Shown here: positions 53,645 through 61,075 of the stretch, in pieces
Numbering within the stretch: the first letter of the stretch is position 1
Layout: every line of letters starts with the position of its first letter
Source of the DNA: Arthrobacter sp. OV608
GTDB lineage: Bacteria; Actinomycetota; Actinomycetes; Actinomycetales; Micrococcaceae
Direction of reading: 5' to 3'
Length of the DNA: 64,000 nucleotides
Assembly (NCBI GenBank): GCA_900110595.1
Contig: FOEZ01000002.1
Location: forward strand, 186,001-250,000
Position numbers and translations under genes: made by a program
The notes under the pieces: model-generated
What the model was told of the DNA's origin: nothing
The model's database searches: none
Seen by the model: the letters and a program-made list of their open reading frames with translations, nothing else

Positions 53645-54841
53645 GTGACCGGCGATTCCTTGACTGGTATTTCGGCCAGAGACACCCACCGGTTGATGGC
53701 CCGCGGCATTGCGGCCTTCGCGCTGCTGCTGCTGCTTCAGGCCGCGGGTTCCATAGCCGGCCAAACGCCCCACGCTGCTGCGTGGTGGAATGTTGTGTTC
53801 CTTTGGCTGTTCCTGGCACTGGTGGTGGTTTTCACCTTGGCCTCGGTTCGGGGCAGTGGGCTGTCCCTTCTAGCCGGCGCCCTTGCAGTGCTGGCCCTCG
53901 CCGGCCTGGCACTTTGGCCCTTGGCCGTTCCACCATCTGTGCCGGAAAGCTTCGGGACGCCCTGGTTGTGGTCCATGATCAACGTTGGCGCGGCGTGGTG
54001 TGCCTACGCCTTCGGAGCCCGCATCGGCTGCCTTTACGCGCTGATTATTGGCGGGGTGTTCAGCATAGTGAGAACAACGCCGCAGGGCGGATCCGGCGGG
54101 TGGCTGATTGCGGTTGAGGACGCTACGTTTGCCACCGTGCTGGGGCTCATCATCTGCGTCACGATCGGAATACTCCGCCGGGCAGCGGAACGCGCGGATA
54201 CAGCCGCGGACAAGGCTATTGAGCAGTACAGGGAAGCCGCTTCCGCTACTGCCCTGAGCAACGAGCGGCTGCGCCTTGACGGACTGCTGCATGACAGCGT
54301 GATGACCGCCCTCCTGACGGCCGCCCACGCCGGTTCTCCCGAAGAACGGCTGGCCAGCGCCAGCCTGGCGGCCAGCGCACTGGACCGGCTCCGCCAGCAG
54401 GCGACAGAAGCCCCGGAAGCGGCACCTGCCGCGGTTTCCGAAATTGCTGCACGGATCCGTTTTACCGTTGGGTCGGGTACGTCAGCTCCGGTCCTCAATG
54501 TCACCTGCGAGTCTCCGGAGCACCTGCTCCTGCCCGCCGGCGTCGTCCGGGCTGTCTTCGAAGCCACAACGGAGGCAGTGCAGAATGCAGTCCGGCACTC
54601 CGGAGCAGACCGCTGCGAGGTCAGCATCATCGGACGCCGTACGGAAGGTCACGCGAAACTTCGAGTTTCCATCAAGGACAGTGGTTCCGGTTTTGACCAG
54701 GGCTCAGTCTCAGACCGACGCCTCGGGATAAAGGTCTCAATTGTAGGGCGAATGGAAGCCGTCGCCGGCTCAGCGAGAATCATCACCGCACCCCGCGCCG
54801 GCACCGAGGTCCGCCTCGACTGGGAAGGAGTTGAACCGTGA
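53645..54841 (+). CDS. Membrane sensor histidine kinase, DesK/NarX-like
   Basis: A 398-residue kinase, GTG start. About five membrane helices occupy residues 20-175 (GIAAFALLLLLQAAG and later ALAVLALAGLALWPLAV). The phospho-acceptor His is in LRLDGLLHDSVMTALL. The ATP-binding domain has EATTEAVQNAVRHSG (N box), IKDSGSGFD (G1) and RLGIKVSIVGRM (G2). The stop overlaps the next gene by GTGA. The sensed signal is unknown; no extracellular domain is visible, so a membrane-embedded or small-molecule signal is likely. Confidence 0.92.
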   Translation: MTGDSLTGISARDTHRLMARGIAAFALLLLLQAAGSIAGQTPHAAAWWNVVFLWLFLALVVVFTLASVRGSGLSLLAGALAVLALAGLALWPLAVPPSVPESFGTPWLWSMINVGAAWCAYAFGARIGCLYALIIGGVFSIVRTTPQGGSGGWLIAVEDATFATVLGLIICVTIGILRRAAERADTAADKAIEQYREAASATALSNERLRLDGLLHDSVMTALLTAAHAGSPEERLASASLAASALDRLRQQATEAPEAAPAAVSEIAARIRFTVGSGTSAPVLNVTCESPEHLLLPAGVVRAVFEATTEAVQNAVRHSGADRCEVSIIGRRTEGHAKLRVSIKDSGSGFDQGSVSDRRLGIKVSIVGRMEAVAGSARIITAPRAGTEVRLDWEGVEP

Positions 54842-55833
54842 TCCGCGCCATCTCCACCAAAGTAATGGGCGCCCTCTGTGCAGCGTTCGTCGCCGTGCAC
54901 ATAGCGCTGGGACTTCTTTCCCTGGACATGGTGTCCTCGACGTGGCCCGTACTGTTGGCCATGGCCATCTACCTCGCTGCCGTTGGCGTGGTCCTCAGGC
55001 CCTCCCCGGGACGGCTGTCCCTGCGTTCCACCGTCTTCGTGCTCGTAGCAGTTACGGCCCTCACCGTTCTTGTCACAGGTGTCCTGCCCACGGACAAGTG
55101 GCCGGGATACGCTTCATGGCACCTTGCTGCGACTTACACGTTGCTGGTGGCTGTGAATGTCCGGGGGCAAGTGCTGCTGTCATGGATCGGTGTGCTCCTC
55201 TCCGTCATCCTGAACACCCTGTGGGCCTCGCAGACCACCATGGGGTTCGTCGGCGGCCTGCTGCTGAACATCGCCACGGTGGGATGGGTAACCGTTAGTA
55301 CGGGAATTGGCCATCTGCTGCGCACCAATGACCGCAAGGTGGGCCAGTACAGGGCCGATGCCGAAGCTGCCGCCGACTGGTTCGCCGCCGAACAGGCCTT
55401 GCACGTGGCACGAACCAAATGGCTGGAGCATGTCCGCCAGGTTGCCGCTCCCGCCCTTGACCAAATCGCGGATCCGGACCATGGCATCACACAAAGCGAC
55501 CGGCTGGAGTACCAACTTGCGGAGGCCCAGTTCCGTGATGAGATTCGGGGCCGGGTCTTGGCGACGGCGCAAGTGGTTGAAGCCGCCCGAAACGCCCGCC
55601 AACGCGGGGTCACGGTTCAACTCCTTGATGACCGGCGGGAGAACCTCACCCCACGAATGCTGGCCGTCGTCACTGAACGCGTCGTCAGCATCCTTGACCA
55701 AGCCCGCACCGGCACTGTTACCGCCCGCGCCAGACCGCAAGGCGGAGAGTTGGCCGTCACCATCTATGCCGCTCCCGAAAACCCGGACGAGGCCACCTTC
55801 GTCGAATTCACCGACGGGTCCCCCGAGCCCTAA
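54838..55833 (+). CDS. Kinase-like membrane protein without the ATP-binding motifs
   Basis: A 331-residue protein coupled to the sensor kinase by a GTGA overlap. About five helices cover residues 10-165 (GALCAAFVAVHIALGLLSL, LLLNIATVGWVTVSTGIG). A coiled, dimerisation-like stretch follows (AADWFAAEQALHVARTKWLE). The last 100 residues resemble a histidine-kinase core (LDDRRENLTPRMLAVVTERV), but no H box, N box or G boxes can be found. It is likely a second sensing or regulatory subunit of the kinase. Confidence 0.7.
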   Translation: MIRAISTKVMGALCAAFVAVHIALGLLSLDMVSSTWPVLLAMAIYLAAVGVVLRPSPGRLSLRSTVFVLVAVTALTVLVTGVLPTDKWPGYASWHLAATYTLLVAVNVRGQVLLSWIGVLLSVILNTLWASQTTMGFVGGLLLNIATVGWVTVSTGIGHLLRTNDRKVGQYRADAEAAADWFAAEQALHVARTKWLEHVRQVAAPALDQIADPDHGITQSDRLEYQLAEAQFRDEIRGRVLATAQVVEAARNARQRGVTVQLLDDRRENLTPRMLAVVTERVVSILDQARTGTVTARARPQGGELAVTIYAAPENPDEATFVEFTDGSPEP

Positions 55834-55904
55834 GCCACGCCGGAGCCGGAAAGAACTGCAGAGCGGAACAAGCGGGGGTCTCCCGCAACTGCAAAATCCT
55901 TGAA

Positions 55905-55928
55905 GGTGTCCCCTCTTCCGGGGACATG
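55905..55928 (-). promoter_or_regulatory. Candidate operator B of the two-component locus
   Basis: Read on the minus strand this is the element at 52834-52857 with one change in the spacer (GGAAGA instead of GGAAGT). It is 87 bp upstream of the 62-residue gene and 71 bp after the end of the kinase-like gene. Its half-sites GTCCCC and GGGGAC are intact. Confidence 0.6.
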
Positions 55929-56015
55929 TGCTGCCAAGACCGAGCCACGGCGGGCCAGAAAAGCCATTTGCTCACTAGGTTTGTGACCACCGCGAATCAG
56001 AATAAAGGGGGCATC

Positions 56016-56204
56016 ATGGGCAAAGTTCCAGAAATCAAGATCGTAGAGGCTGTTAAGGGCCTGATTGTTGTGGCCGGGCTGGCGACGAACGTCGCACAGG
56101 CAAACATCAGCCAAGCAGCAGCAACCCTGGCAAAAGAATACGGGGTCTCGTCCAGCCGCGAAGTCGAAGCGGAAATCGCACGGCATCTCCGCAACAAGGG
56201 ATAG
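56016..56204 (+). CDS. Small protein of the two-component locus (62 residues)
   Basis: A 62-residue protein, ATG 56016 with AAAGGGGG upstream. The middle (AVKGLIVVAGLATNVAQANI) is moderately hydrophobic. The C-terminus (VEAEIARHLRNKG) is a charged helix. It heads the small-gene cluster behind operator B. No family is recognised. Confidence 0.6.
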   Translation: MGKVPEIKIVEAVKGLIVVAGLATNVAQANISQAAATLAKEYGVSSSREVEAEIARHLRNKG

Positions 56205-56213
56205 TCCCTAGAG

Positions 56214-56621
56214 ATGAAGACCGAATTGAGTTCGTTTCCGGCAGGACTAGCTTCGGGTGACATCGAGTACATCCTGCAAAACGACGCAGACGTTGTGTCG
56301 CTGGAGCGGATCGATGGTGCGAAATCCATGTGGAAGATGTCCGTCGCCGTTAATGGAGCGGAACCGGTTGAAATGATTGCCGACAATGGCATCAATGAGA
56401 TCTATTTCCAGGTACTGATCGCCATCGATTCCGACCACGTTTTCGAAGCCCTGACCGCGATAGCACCGTACGCCGTCATGGGCCTCTCCTTTGTGGGCGA
56501 GGGAGGCCTGTTCATGCGGGGTGCCTTCTATGTGGAGTTCTCGAATATGCACGCCCTGACCAACACGTACCGTGCAGCCGCACTTGCGTATAACGCATAC
56601 TCACAGGCAATCGCCAACTAG
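56214..56621 (+). CDS. Unrecognised protein of the two-component locus (135 residues)
   Basis: A 135-residue protein 10 bp after the 62-residue gene, so the two are probably co-transcribed. There is no signal peptide. It has a mixed fold with VVSLERIDGAKSMWKMSVAV strands and a C-terminal helix AAALAYNAYSQAIAN. No family is recognised. Confidence 0.65.
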   Translation: MKTELSSFPAGLASGDIEYILQNDADVVSLERIDGAKSMWKMSVAVNGAEPVEMIADNGINEIYFQVLIAIDSDHVFEALTAIAPYAVMGLSFVGEGGLFMRGAFYVEFSNMHALTNTYRAAALAYNAYSQAIAN

Positions 56622-56660
56622 CTTGGGCGAAGCCTTCCATCGAAAGGAAGGAGGGAAAAG

Positions 56661-56759
56661 ATGTGCAACTGTAACTGTGCCTGGTGCCGTGAAGCCAAAA
56701 AGAACAACTTCTCTAACCACCGTTGTTCGCAGCTCCCCAAGTGTCCAAAGACCAAGTAG
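56661..56759 (+). CDS. Cys-rich 32-residue peptide
   Basis: A 32-codon frame, ATG 56661, with a very strong GGAAGGAGGG ribosome-binding stretch upstream. The sequence starts MCNCNCAWCREAKKNN, then has HRC and KC near the end: six Cys and one His, a C-x-C-x-C-x-x-C cluster plus two more. It could bind metal or form disulfides. It lies between two small genes of the locus. It is a real gene only if the strong ribosome-binding site is meaningful; no family is recognised. Confidence 0.55.
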   Translation: MCNCNCAWCREAKKNNFSNHRCSQLPKCPKTK

Positions 56760-56909
56760 CTAATGCAGGTTACCGGGGCGGCCGAGGCAACTGCTGCCCA
56801 GCCTCCCCGGCAACTTGCATCCCACAACCGGGAGGAACTGAACGCTCGACGAGCGCCTTCCGTAACCCAGCTCTATATCATCAATCGCTACTACATGGGG
56901 GAAGCCCGA

Positions 56910-57416
56910 GTGGATCTCTTTTCGGTTTTTTGTTTTTTGGTCATTGCCGGCGTCGTGGCCGCGAAGGTAATTCCCATGGTCAAGCGGCGGAACGCCGAAG
57001 CCGAAGAGCGGCGGAAGAAGGAGGAATATGAAAATTCAATTCCTACCGCTTCTTTCTCCGTCGTGCACGACCCCAAGGAGATGCTGGAGGTGATCCTCCA
57101 GAACCTGGAGGTTGAAGACCTGCGCGAAAACGCTCCACTGCTTGAGACGATCTACTTTAGTTCGGTAACCAGCGATTCATTGGTTATCACGGCCGGAAAC
57201 CGGACCATAACCCACTGGAACATGACCATAACGGCCAAGCCGTCCAGGTCCGGGGGGACGAAGGGGTTCATCACGTTGGACCGGGCACGGAACAGGGTCC
57301 TTCGCTGGCAGAGCAATATCAATGACACATTTTTCAAGGTGCGGTCGGTTGTCGCCGCCTCTGATGTGAACGGGACGTATGAAGGTGAGATGGGCGCTCC
57401 CCTGGCCTCGAAGTAG
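56910..57416 (+). CDS. Membrane-anchored protein of the two-component locus
   Basis: A 168-residue protein. GTG 56910 is chosen because GGGGGA lies 7 nt upstream, and it puts the membrane helix at the very N-terminus (FSVFCFLVIAGVVAAKVI). The frame is also open to ATG 56763, 3 nt after the Cys-rich peptide. A charged coil (KRRNAEAEERRKKEEYEN) and a cytoplasmic beta-rich domain follow (ETIYFSSVTSDSLVITAG). It overlaps the DUF2752 gene. Role unknown. Confidence 0.65.
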   Translation: MDLFSVFCFLVIAGVVAAKVIPMVKRRNAEAEERRKKEEYENSIPTASFSVVHDPKEMLEVILQNLEVEDLRENAPLLETIYFSSVTSDSLVITAGNRTITHWNMTITAKPSRSGGTKGFITLDRARNRVLRWQSNINDTFFKVRSVVAASDVNGTYEGEMGAPLASK

Positions 57417-57822
57417 CTGCGAGTACCGCATAAGCGGGGGCAAAGTACGGCTCTGCCTTGGAATTTCCTTAGCCGTTACGCCCGCGGCCTGGGTCATCCT
57501 GACCCTGAAGATGAACCCCTACCTGGCTCTGGCTCATCCCTGCCTGTTCCGCCAAGTCAGTGGGTACGCGTGCCCGGGCTGCGGTTTTACGAGGGCGACC
57601 TACAGCTTTGTCACAGGCGACTGGGGAAGGTCGGCCAGCATGAACGCCGCCTTTCCACTCTTTTCATTCCTCTGGCTGTGGTGCGTTTTGATGCTGATGA
57701 GAAGGCAACCGTTGCTCTCGCACCGTCTTGACGAGGCAGTAACTGATGTACTCATCGCGGCAATACTGGTATTCGGCGTTGTTCGGAATCTCGCGATATG
57801 GGCTTGGCCTTTACCCGCCTGA
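57379..57822 (+). CDS. DUF2752-family membrane protein
   Basis: A 147-residue membrane protein with the DUF2752 signature YACPGCGFTRATYSF near 70-85 and about three helices (ISLAVTPAAWVILTL, FPLFSFLWLWCVLMLM, VLIAAILVFGVVRNLAIWAW). The family has conserved Cys and Arg but no assigned function. It overlaps the preceding gene by 38 bp, which makes the ATG 57379 start a little uncertain. It is last in the operon. Confidence 0.8.
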   Translation: MKVRWALPWPRSSCEYRISGGKVRLCLGISLAVTPAAWVILTLKMNPYLALAHPCLFRQVSGYACPGCGFTRATYSFVTGDWGRSASMNAAFPLFSFLWLWCVLMLMRRQPLLSHRLDEAVTDVLIAAILVFGVVRNLAIWAWPLPA

Positions 57823-57864
57823 GCCGGAGCACGTGGACGTCCGCTCGCTCCAGTGACGGGACGA

Positions 57865-57909
57865 TGGTTGAGCCTGTCGAAACCCTGGAGGTTTCGACAG
57901 GCTCAACCA
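57865..57909. repeat. GGTTTCGACAGGCTCAACC-type inverted repeat
   Basis: Perfect 20-bp arms, TGGTTGAGCCTGTCGAAACC and its complement, around CTGGA. The same sequence recurs, mostly as single arms, inside the E2 gene (59160-59272 and 59642-59712). It lies between the ends of DUF2752 (plus) and the E2 remnant (minus), so it can act as a terminator. Confidence 0.85.
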
Positions 57910-57921
57910 CCAGCTTCGCTA

Positions 57922-58045
57922 CTAGATGTCCGCCAGGAGGCTGTTCGGGCTTTCGATGGCATCGGCCACGAAGCGGAGGAAGCCTGCCGCGGTGCCGCCG
58001 TCGCAGACGCGGTGATCGAAGGCGTAAGCGAACTCGTCCAAGACT
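57922..58045 (-). pseudogene. Truncated copy of the E2 gene 3' end
   Basis: Read on the minus strand, about 41 codons match the E2 C-terminus: FDHRVCDGGTAAGFLRFVAD, then AIESPNSLLADI and a TAG stop. The full gene ends the same way at 58434. Upstream of this block the match is lost. It is a partial duplication or the remains of a deletion/recombination. Confidence 0.85.
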
Positions 58046-58235
58046 CCCCCGCCCTACTAATCGACCGGAGCCGCTCCTGCCATAGGGCGAAAGGGGTTCT
58101 CCATGGCCGCTCCTATGAATGTCTATGAATCTTGTGTATTTTGTGAATCTCGCACTACAGCTCTCGGCCTTTCTTCGGCACGAGACCGCGGCGCACGTCG
58201 CTCTCCGAAGGTGGAAGCCTTCCTCACGACACGTA

Positions 58236-58277
58236 AAGGGGATGGCGCTACCCATATTTGGCTAGCGACATCCCCTT
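58236..58277. repeat. Imperfect inverted repeat
   Basis: Arms AAGGGGATGGCGCTA and TAGCGACATCCCCTT pair with one mismatch around a 12-nt loop. It lies in the gene-free stretch between the E2 remnant and the E2 gene. It could be a terminator or a small non-autonomous element. Confidence 0.5.
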
Positions 58278-58333
58278 GCGTGGCGGCAAGGATTATCCGA
58301 GTCGACAACGTGAGCGCCCGGCCGCCCCGAACT

Positions 58334-58421
58334 CGACATCGAGTGAGAGAGGCTTTGGGTTAAAGCGACATCGTGTGAGAGAGCGTTTGGATTGAACCGA
58401 CATTAAGTGAGAGAGCGTCGG
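58334..58421 (+). repeat. Three degenerate 32-bp tandem units
   Basis: Units start at 58334, 58366 and 58398 with CGACATCGAG, CGACATCGTG and CGACATTAAG, each followed by TGAGAGAG. They end just before the E2 stop codon. Function unknown. Confidence 0.6.
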
Positions 58422-58433
58422 TGGGGGCTTGGG

Positions 58434-59960
58434 TTAGATGTCCGCCAGGAGAGAGTTCGGGTTTTCGATTGCGTCAGCTACGAAGCGGAGGAAGCCTGCG
58501 GCCGTGCCACCGTCGCAGACGCGGTGGTCGAAGGTAAGCGTCAGTTCGGTGACCTTGCGGACCGCCAGCTCGCCGTTCACCACCCAGGGCTTGTCGATGA
58601 TCCGGCCGACACCGAGGATAGCCACCTCCGGGTGGTTGATGATCGCCGCGGAGCCGTCCACGCCGAACACTCCATAGTTATTGAGCGTGAACGTCCCGCT
58701 GCCCAGCTCAGTCGGCGTGGCCTTCCCTTGGCGCGCGACGTCGGTCAGCCGGCGGATCTCCGCGTCCAGTTCCCTGGCGGTCAGCTTCTCCGCTGCCCGG
58801 ACCGACGGCACTACGAGCCCACGGTCGGTCTGGGCCGCAATGCCGAGGTTGATTCCGGCGAACGAGACAATCTCCTGGGAGCCGTCGGACGCCGTTTCGA
58901 TCCGGGTGTTCAGCTCAGGGTACTTCTTGAGCCCGGCGGTCACGAAGCGGGCGATGAACGCCAACAAGCCCGGTACGTCTGATCCGCCGGCTTTGAGTTC
59001 CTTGCGGAGCTCCACCAGAGCGGTGGCATCGACGTCCACCCAGACGGTTGCCTCGGGGATCTCCGAGCGGCTGCGCGTCATGTTCGCGGCAACGGCCTTG
59101 CGCACTCCCCTGACGGGTGTGCGGGAGGAGATTGCAAGGCCCGTGCGGGCGTCGGTTGCCTCCGGTGATCGAGCCTGTCGAGATCCAGGAGCCTCGCTGG
59201 TTTCGACAGGCTCAACCGACGGCCGGGGTTTGGTTTCGGCAGGCTTGGTCTCGGCAGGTTCAACCACCGGCGTACTGATCGCCTTCTCGACGTCTTTGCG
59301 CATGATGATTCCGCCCTCGCCGGAGCCCGGGAGCTCGCCGAGGTCCACACCGTGCTCCCGAGCCATACGACGGACCAGCGGGGAGATCACCGCGCCGAGC
59401 TTGCCCGGGACGCGGGTGCGCAGGAGGGAGAGGTCGTCGAGGTCCTTCGTTTCGGTTGCCGTAGATACGGGCTCAGCCACCGAAACGGATGACTTGCGAG
59501 CGCGGGTGCGCCGGGCAACGCCATGGCCGCCCGGAGTGCCGTACCCGATCAGGACATTCCCGGAACCGGCTTTCTCCTCCTCCCGGTAGGCCTCAGCCTC
59601 AGGATGTGCGTCGGCAGCCGAATCCGTCGATTCACCCAGCTCGGTTTCGACAGGCTCAACCACCGGCTCCGAGGTTCCGGCAGGCTTGGTTTCGACAGGC
59701 TCAACCGACGGGGATCCCACCGGCGTCACCGAGATCAGCGGCTTCCCCACGTCCAGGGTCTCGCCCGGCCGCCCGTGCAGCTCCGCCACAATCCCGGCAT
59801 ACGGCGACGGCACCTCAACGGTGGACTTCGCAGTCTCCACCTCGGCAATCGGCTGGTCCACGGTAATCGTGTCTCCCACCGAAACGTGCCAGGACACCAG
59901 CTCGGCCTCGGTCAGCCCCTCGCCCAGGTCCGGCAACAAAAACACGCGCGCTTCACTCAT
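58434..59960 (-). CDS. 2-oxo acid dehydrogenase E2 (dihydrolipoamide acyltransferase)
   Basis: A 508-residue subunit starting at ATG 59960 (GGGAG upstream, 2 nt after the E1beta stop). Residues 5-80 are the lipoyl domain with VETAKSTVEV, Lys45 carrying lipoate. A linker with VEPVETK-type repeats follows at about 85-107. The E1/E3-binding domain is at about 180-215 (ISPLVRRMAREHGVDLGE). A second repeat-bearing linker lies at about 229-268. The catalytic domain runs to the end with FDHRVCDGGTAAGFL. It transfers the acyl group to CoA in a pyruvate- or branched-chain-type complex. The E1 proteins suggest the branched-chain type. No E3 is in the window. Confidence 0.93.
   Translation of the reverse strand: MSEARVFLLPDLGEGLTEAELVSWHVSVGDTITVDQPIAEVETAKSTVEVPSPYAGIVAELHGRPGETLDVGKPLISVTPVGSPSVEPVETKPAGTSEPVVEPVETELGESTDSAADAHPEAEAYREEEKAGSGNVLIGYGTPGGHGVARRTRARKSSVSVAEPVSTATETKDLDDLSLLRTRVPGKLGAVISPLVRRMAREHGVDLGELPGSGEGGIIMRKDVEKAISTPVVEPAETKPAETKPRPSVEPVETSEAPGSRQARSPEATDARTGLAISSRTPVRGVRKAVAANMTRSRSEIPEATVWVDVDATALVELRKELKAGGSDVPGLLAFIARFVTAGLKKYPELNTRIETASDGSQEIVSFAGINLGIAAQTDRGLVVPSVRAAEKLTARELDAEIRRLTDVARQGKATPTELGSGTFTLNNYGVFGVDGSAAIINHPEVAILGVGRIIDKPWVVNGELAVRKVTELTLTFDHRVCDGGTAAGFLRFVADAIENPNSLLADI
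59160..59712. repeat. Repeat-derived linker segments inside the E2 gene
   Basis: Copies of the 57865-57909 repeat arm, GGTTTCGACAGGCTCAACC and variants, occur at about 59199-59218 and 59225-59268, and again at about 59642-59662 and 59672-59707. On the coding strand they read VEPVETKP, VVEPVETE, VVEPAETKPAETKP and SVEPVETS. They coincide with the two flexible linkers. Confidence 0.75.
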
Positions 59961-59962
59961 AA

Positions 59963-61075
59963 TCAGTTCTCCCACTGAAGGTCGTCGACGGCGTCGAGGA
60001 TGCGGTCCACGCCGGGCAGGTAGTACTTCTCAAGCTTGGGCGCCGGGTACGGGATGTCGAACCCGGTGACACGGCGGATGGGGGCGGCCAGGTAGTGGAA
60101 GCAGCGCTCCTGCACCCGGGCCACGATCTCGGAGGACACGGACGCGAACCCGTGCGCCTCGGCGATCACCACAGCCCGGCCGGTCTTCCGCACCGACTCG
60201 CACACGGTGGCGTCATCGAACGGCACAATCGTCCGCACGTCAATGACTTCCAGCGAGCGCCCCTCCAAAGCGGCAGCCTCGGCGGCGGCGAGCGCGGTGG
60301 GGACGGACGGACCATACGCAATCAGCGTCGCGTCAGTGCCGGGACGCGCGACGGCGGCGCGCCCCTCAGTGGTGCGGCCCGCCGTCGTGCCTTCCATGTA
60401 AGAGGACCGCAGCGCAGCCAGGTCCACCAGGTCCTTGGACCAGTAGAGCTTCTTGGGCTCCATAAACACCACGGGATCGTCCGAGTCGATGGCTTCGCGG
60501 AGCATCCGGTACCCGTCGGTCACAGTGGCCGGCGTGAACACCTTCAGGCCGGCGGTGTGGGCGTAGTAGGCCTCGGAGGAATCGCAGTGGTGCTCCACTC
60601 CGCCGATGCCCCCGCCGTACGGCACCCGGATCACCATGGGCAGCTTCACCGCGCCGCGGGTCCGGTTGTGCATCTTGGCCACGTGGCTGACGATCTGCTC
60701 GAATGCCGGGTAGGCGAACGCGTCGAACTGCATCTCGATCACCGGGCGCATCCCGTTGATGGCCATGCCCACGGCCATGCCCACAATGCCGGACTCGGCC
60801 AGCGGGGTGTCGAAGCAGCGCTGCTCCCCGAACGTGGCGGTGAGCCCGTCGGTAATCCGGAAGACCCCGCCCAGCGTCCCCACGTCCTCGCCGAACACCA
60901 GCACGGACGGGTCGGCCTGCATGGCATCAACCAAAGCGGTGTTCAACGACTTGGCAAGGGTGACGGGCTGCGGGCCGGCGGCCTCGGCAGACGCGGCGGC
61001 GGAGGCGGCTGCCCGGGCGGTCGCCGCGGAAACGTTGCCGTTGGCCTCGGATGAGGTGGTGATGCTGGGGCTCAT
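59963..61075 (-). CDS. 2-oxo acid dehydrogenase E1 beta subunit
   Basis: A 370-residue subunit. After about 35 Ala-rich residues come VTLAKSLNTALVDAMQADPS and FGEDVGTLGGVFRITDGL, which belong to the pyrimidine-binding half of the thiamine-diphosphate site. FDTPLAESGIVGMAVGMAIN and PVVFMEPKKLYWSK are typical of the family. With E1alpha it decarboxylates the 2-oxo acid. Its ATG overlaps the E1alpha stop (ATGA) and the E2 gene follows after 2 nt. Confidence 0.95.
   Translation of the reverse strand: MSPSITTSSEANGNVSAATARAAASAAASAEAAGPQPVTLAKSLNTALVDAMQADPSVLVFGEDVGTLGGVFRITDGLTATFGEQRCFDTPLAESGIVGMAVGMAINGMRPVIEMQFDAFAYPAFEQIVSHVAKMHNRTRGAVKLPMVIRVPYGGGIGGVEHHCDSSEAYYAHTAGLKVFTPATVTDGYRMLREAIDSDDPVVFMEPKKLYWSKDLVDLAALRSSYMEGTTAGRTTEGRAAVARPGTDATLIAYGPSVPTALAAAEAAALEGRSLEVIDVRTIVPFDDATVCESVRKTGRAVVIAEAHGFASVSSEIVARVQERCFHYLAAPIRRVTGFDIPYPAPKLEKYYLPGVDRILDAVDDLQWEN

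Noticed and set aside
58334..58421. CRISPR-like array
   Set aside because: Three degenerate 32-bp units are directly adjacent without unique spacers, and there are no cas genes.
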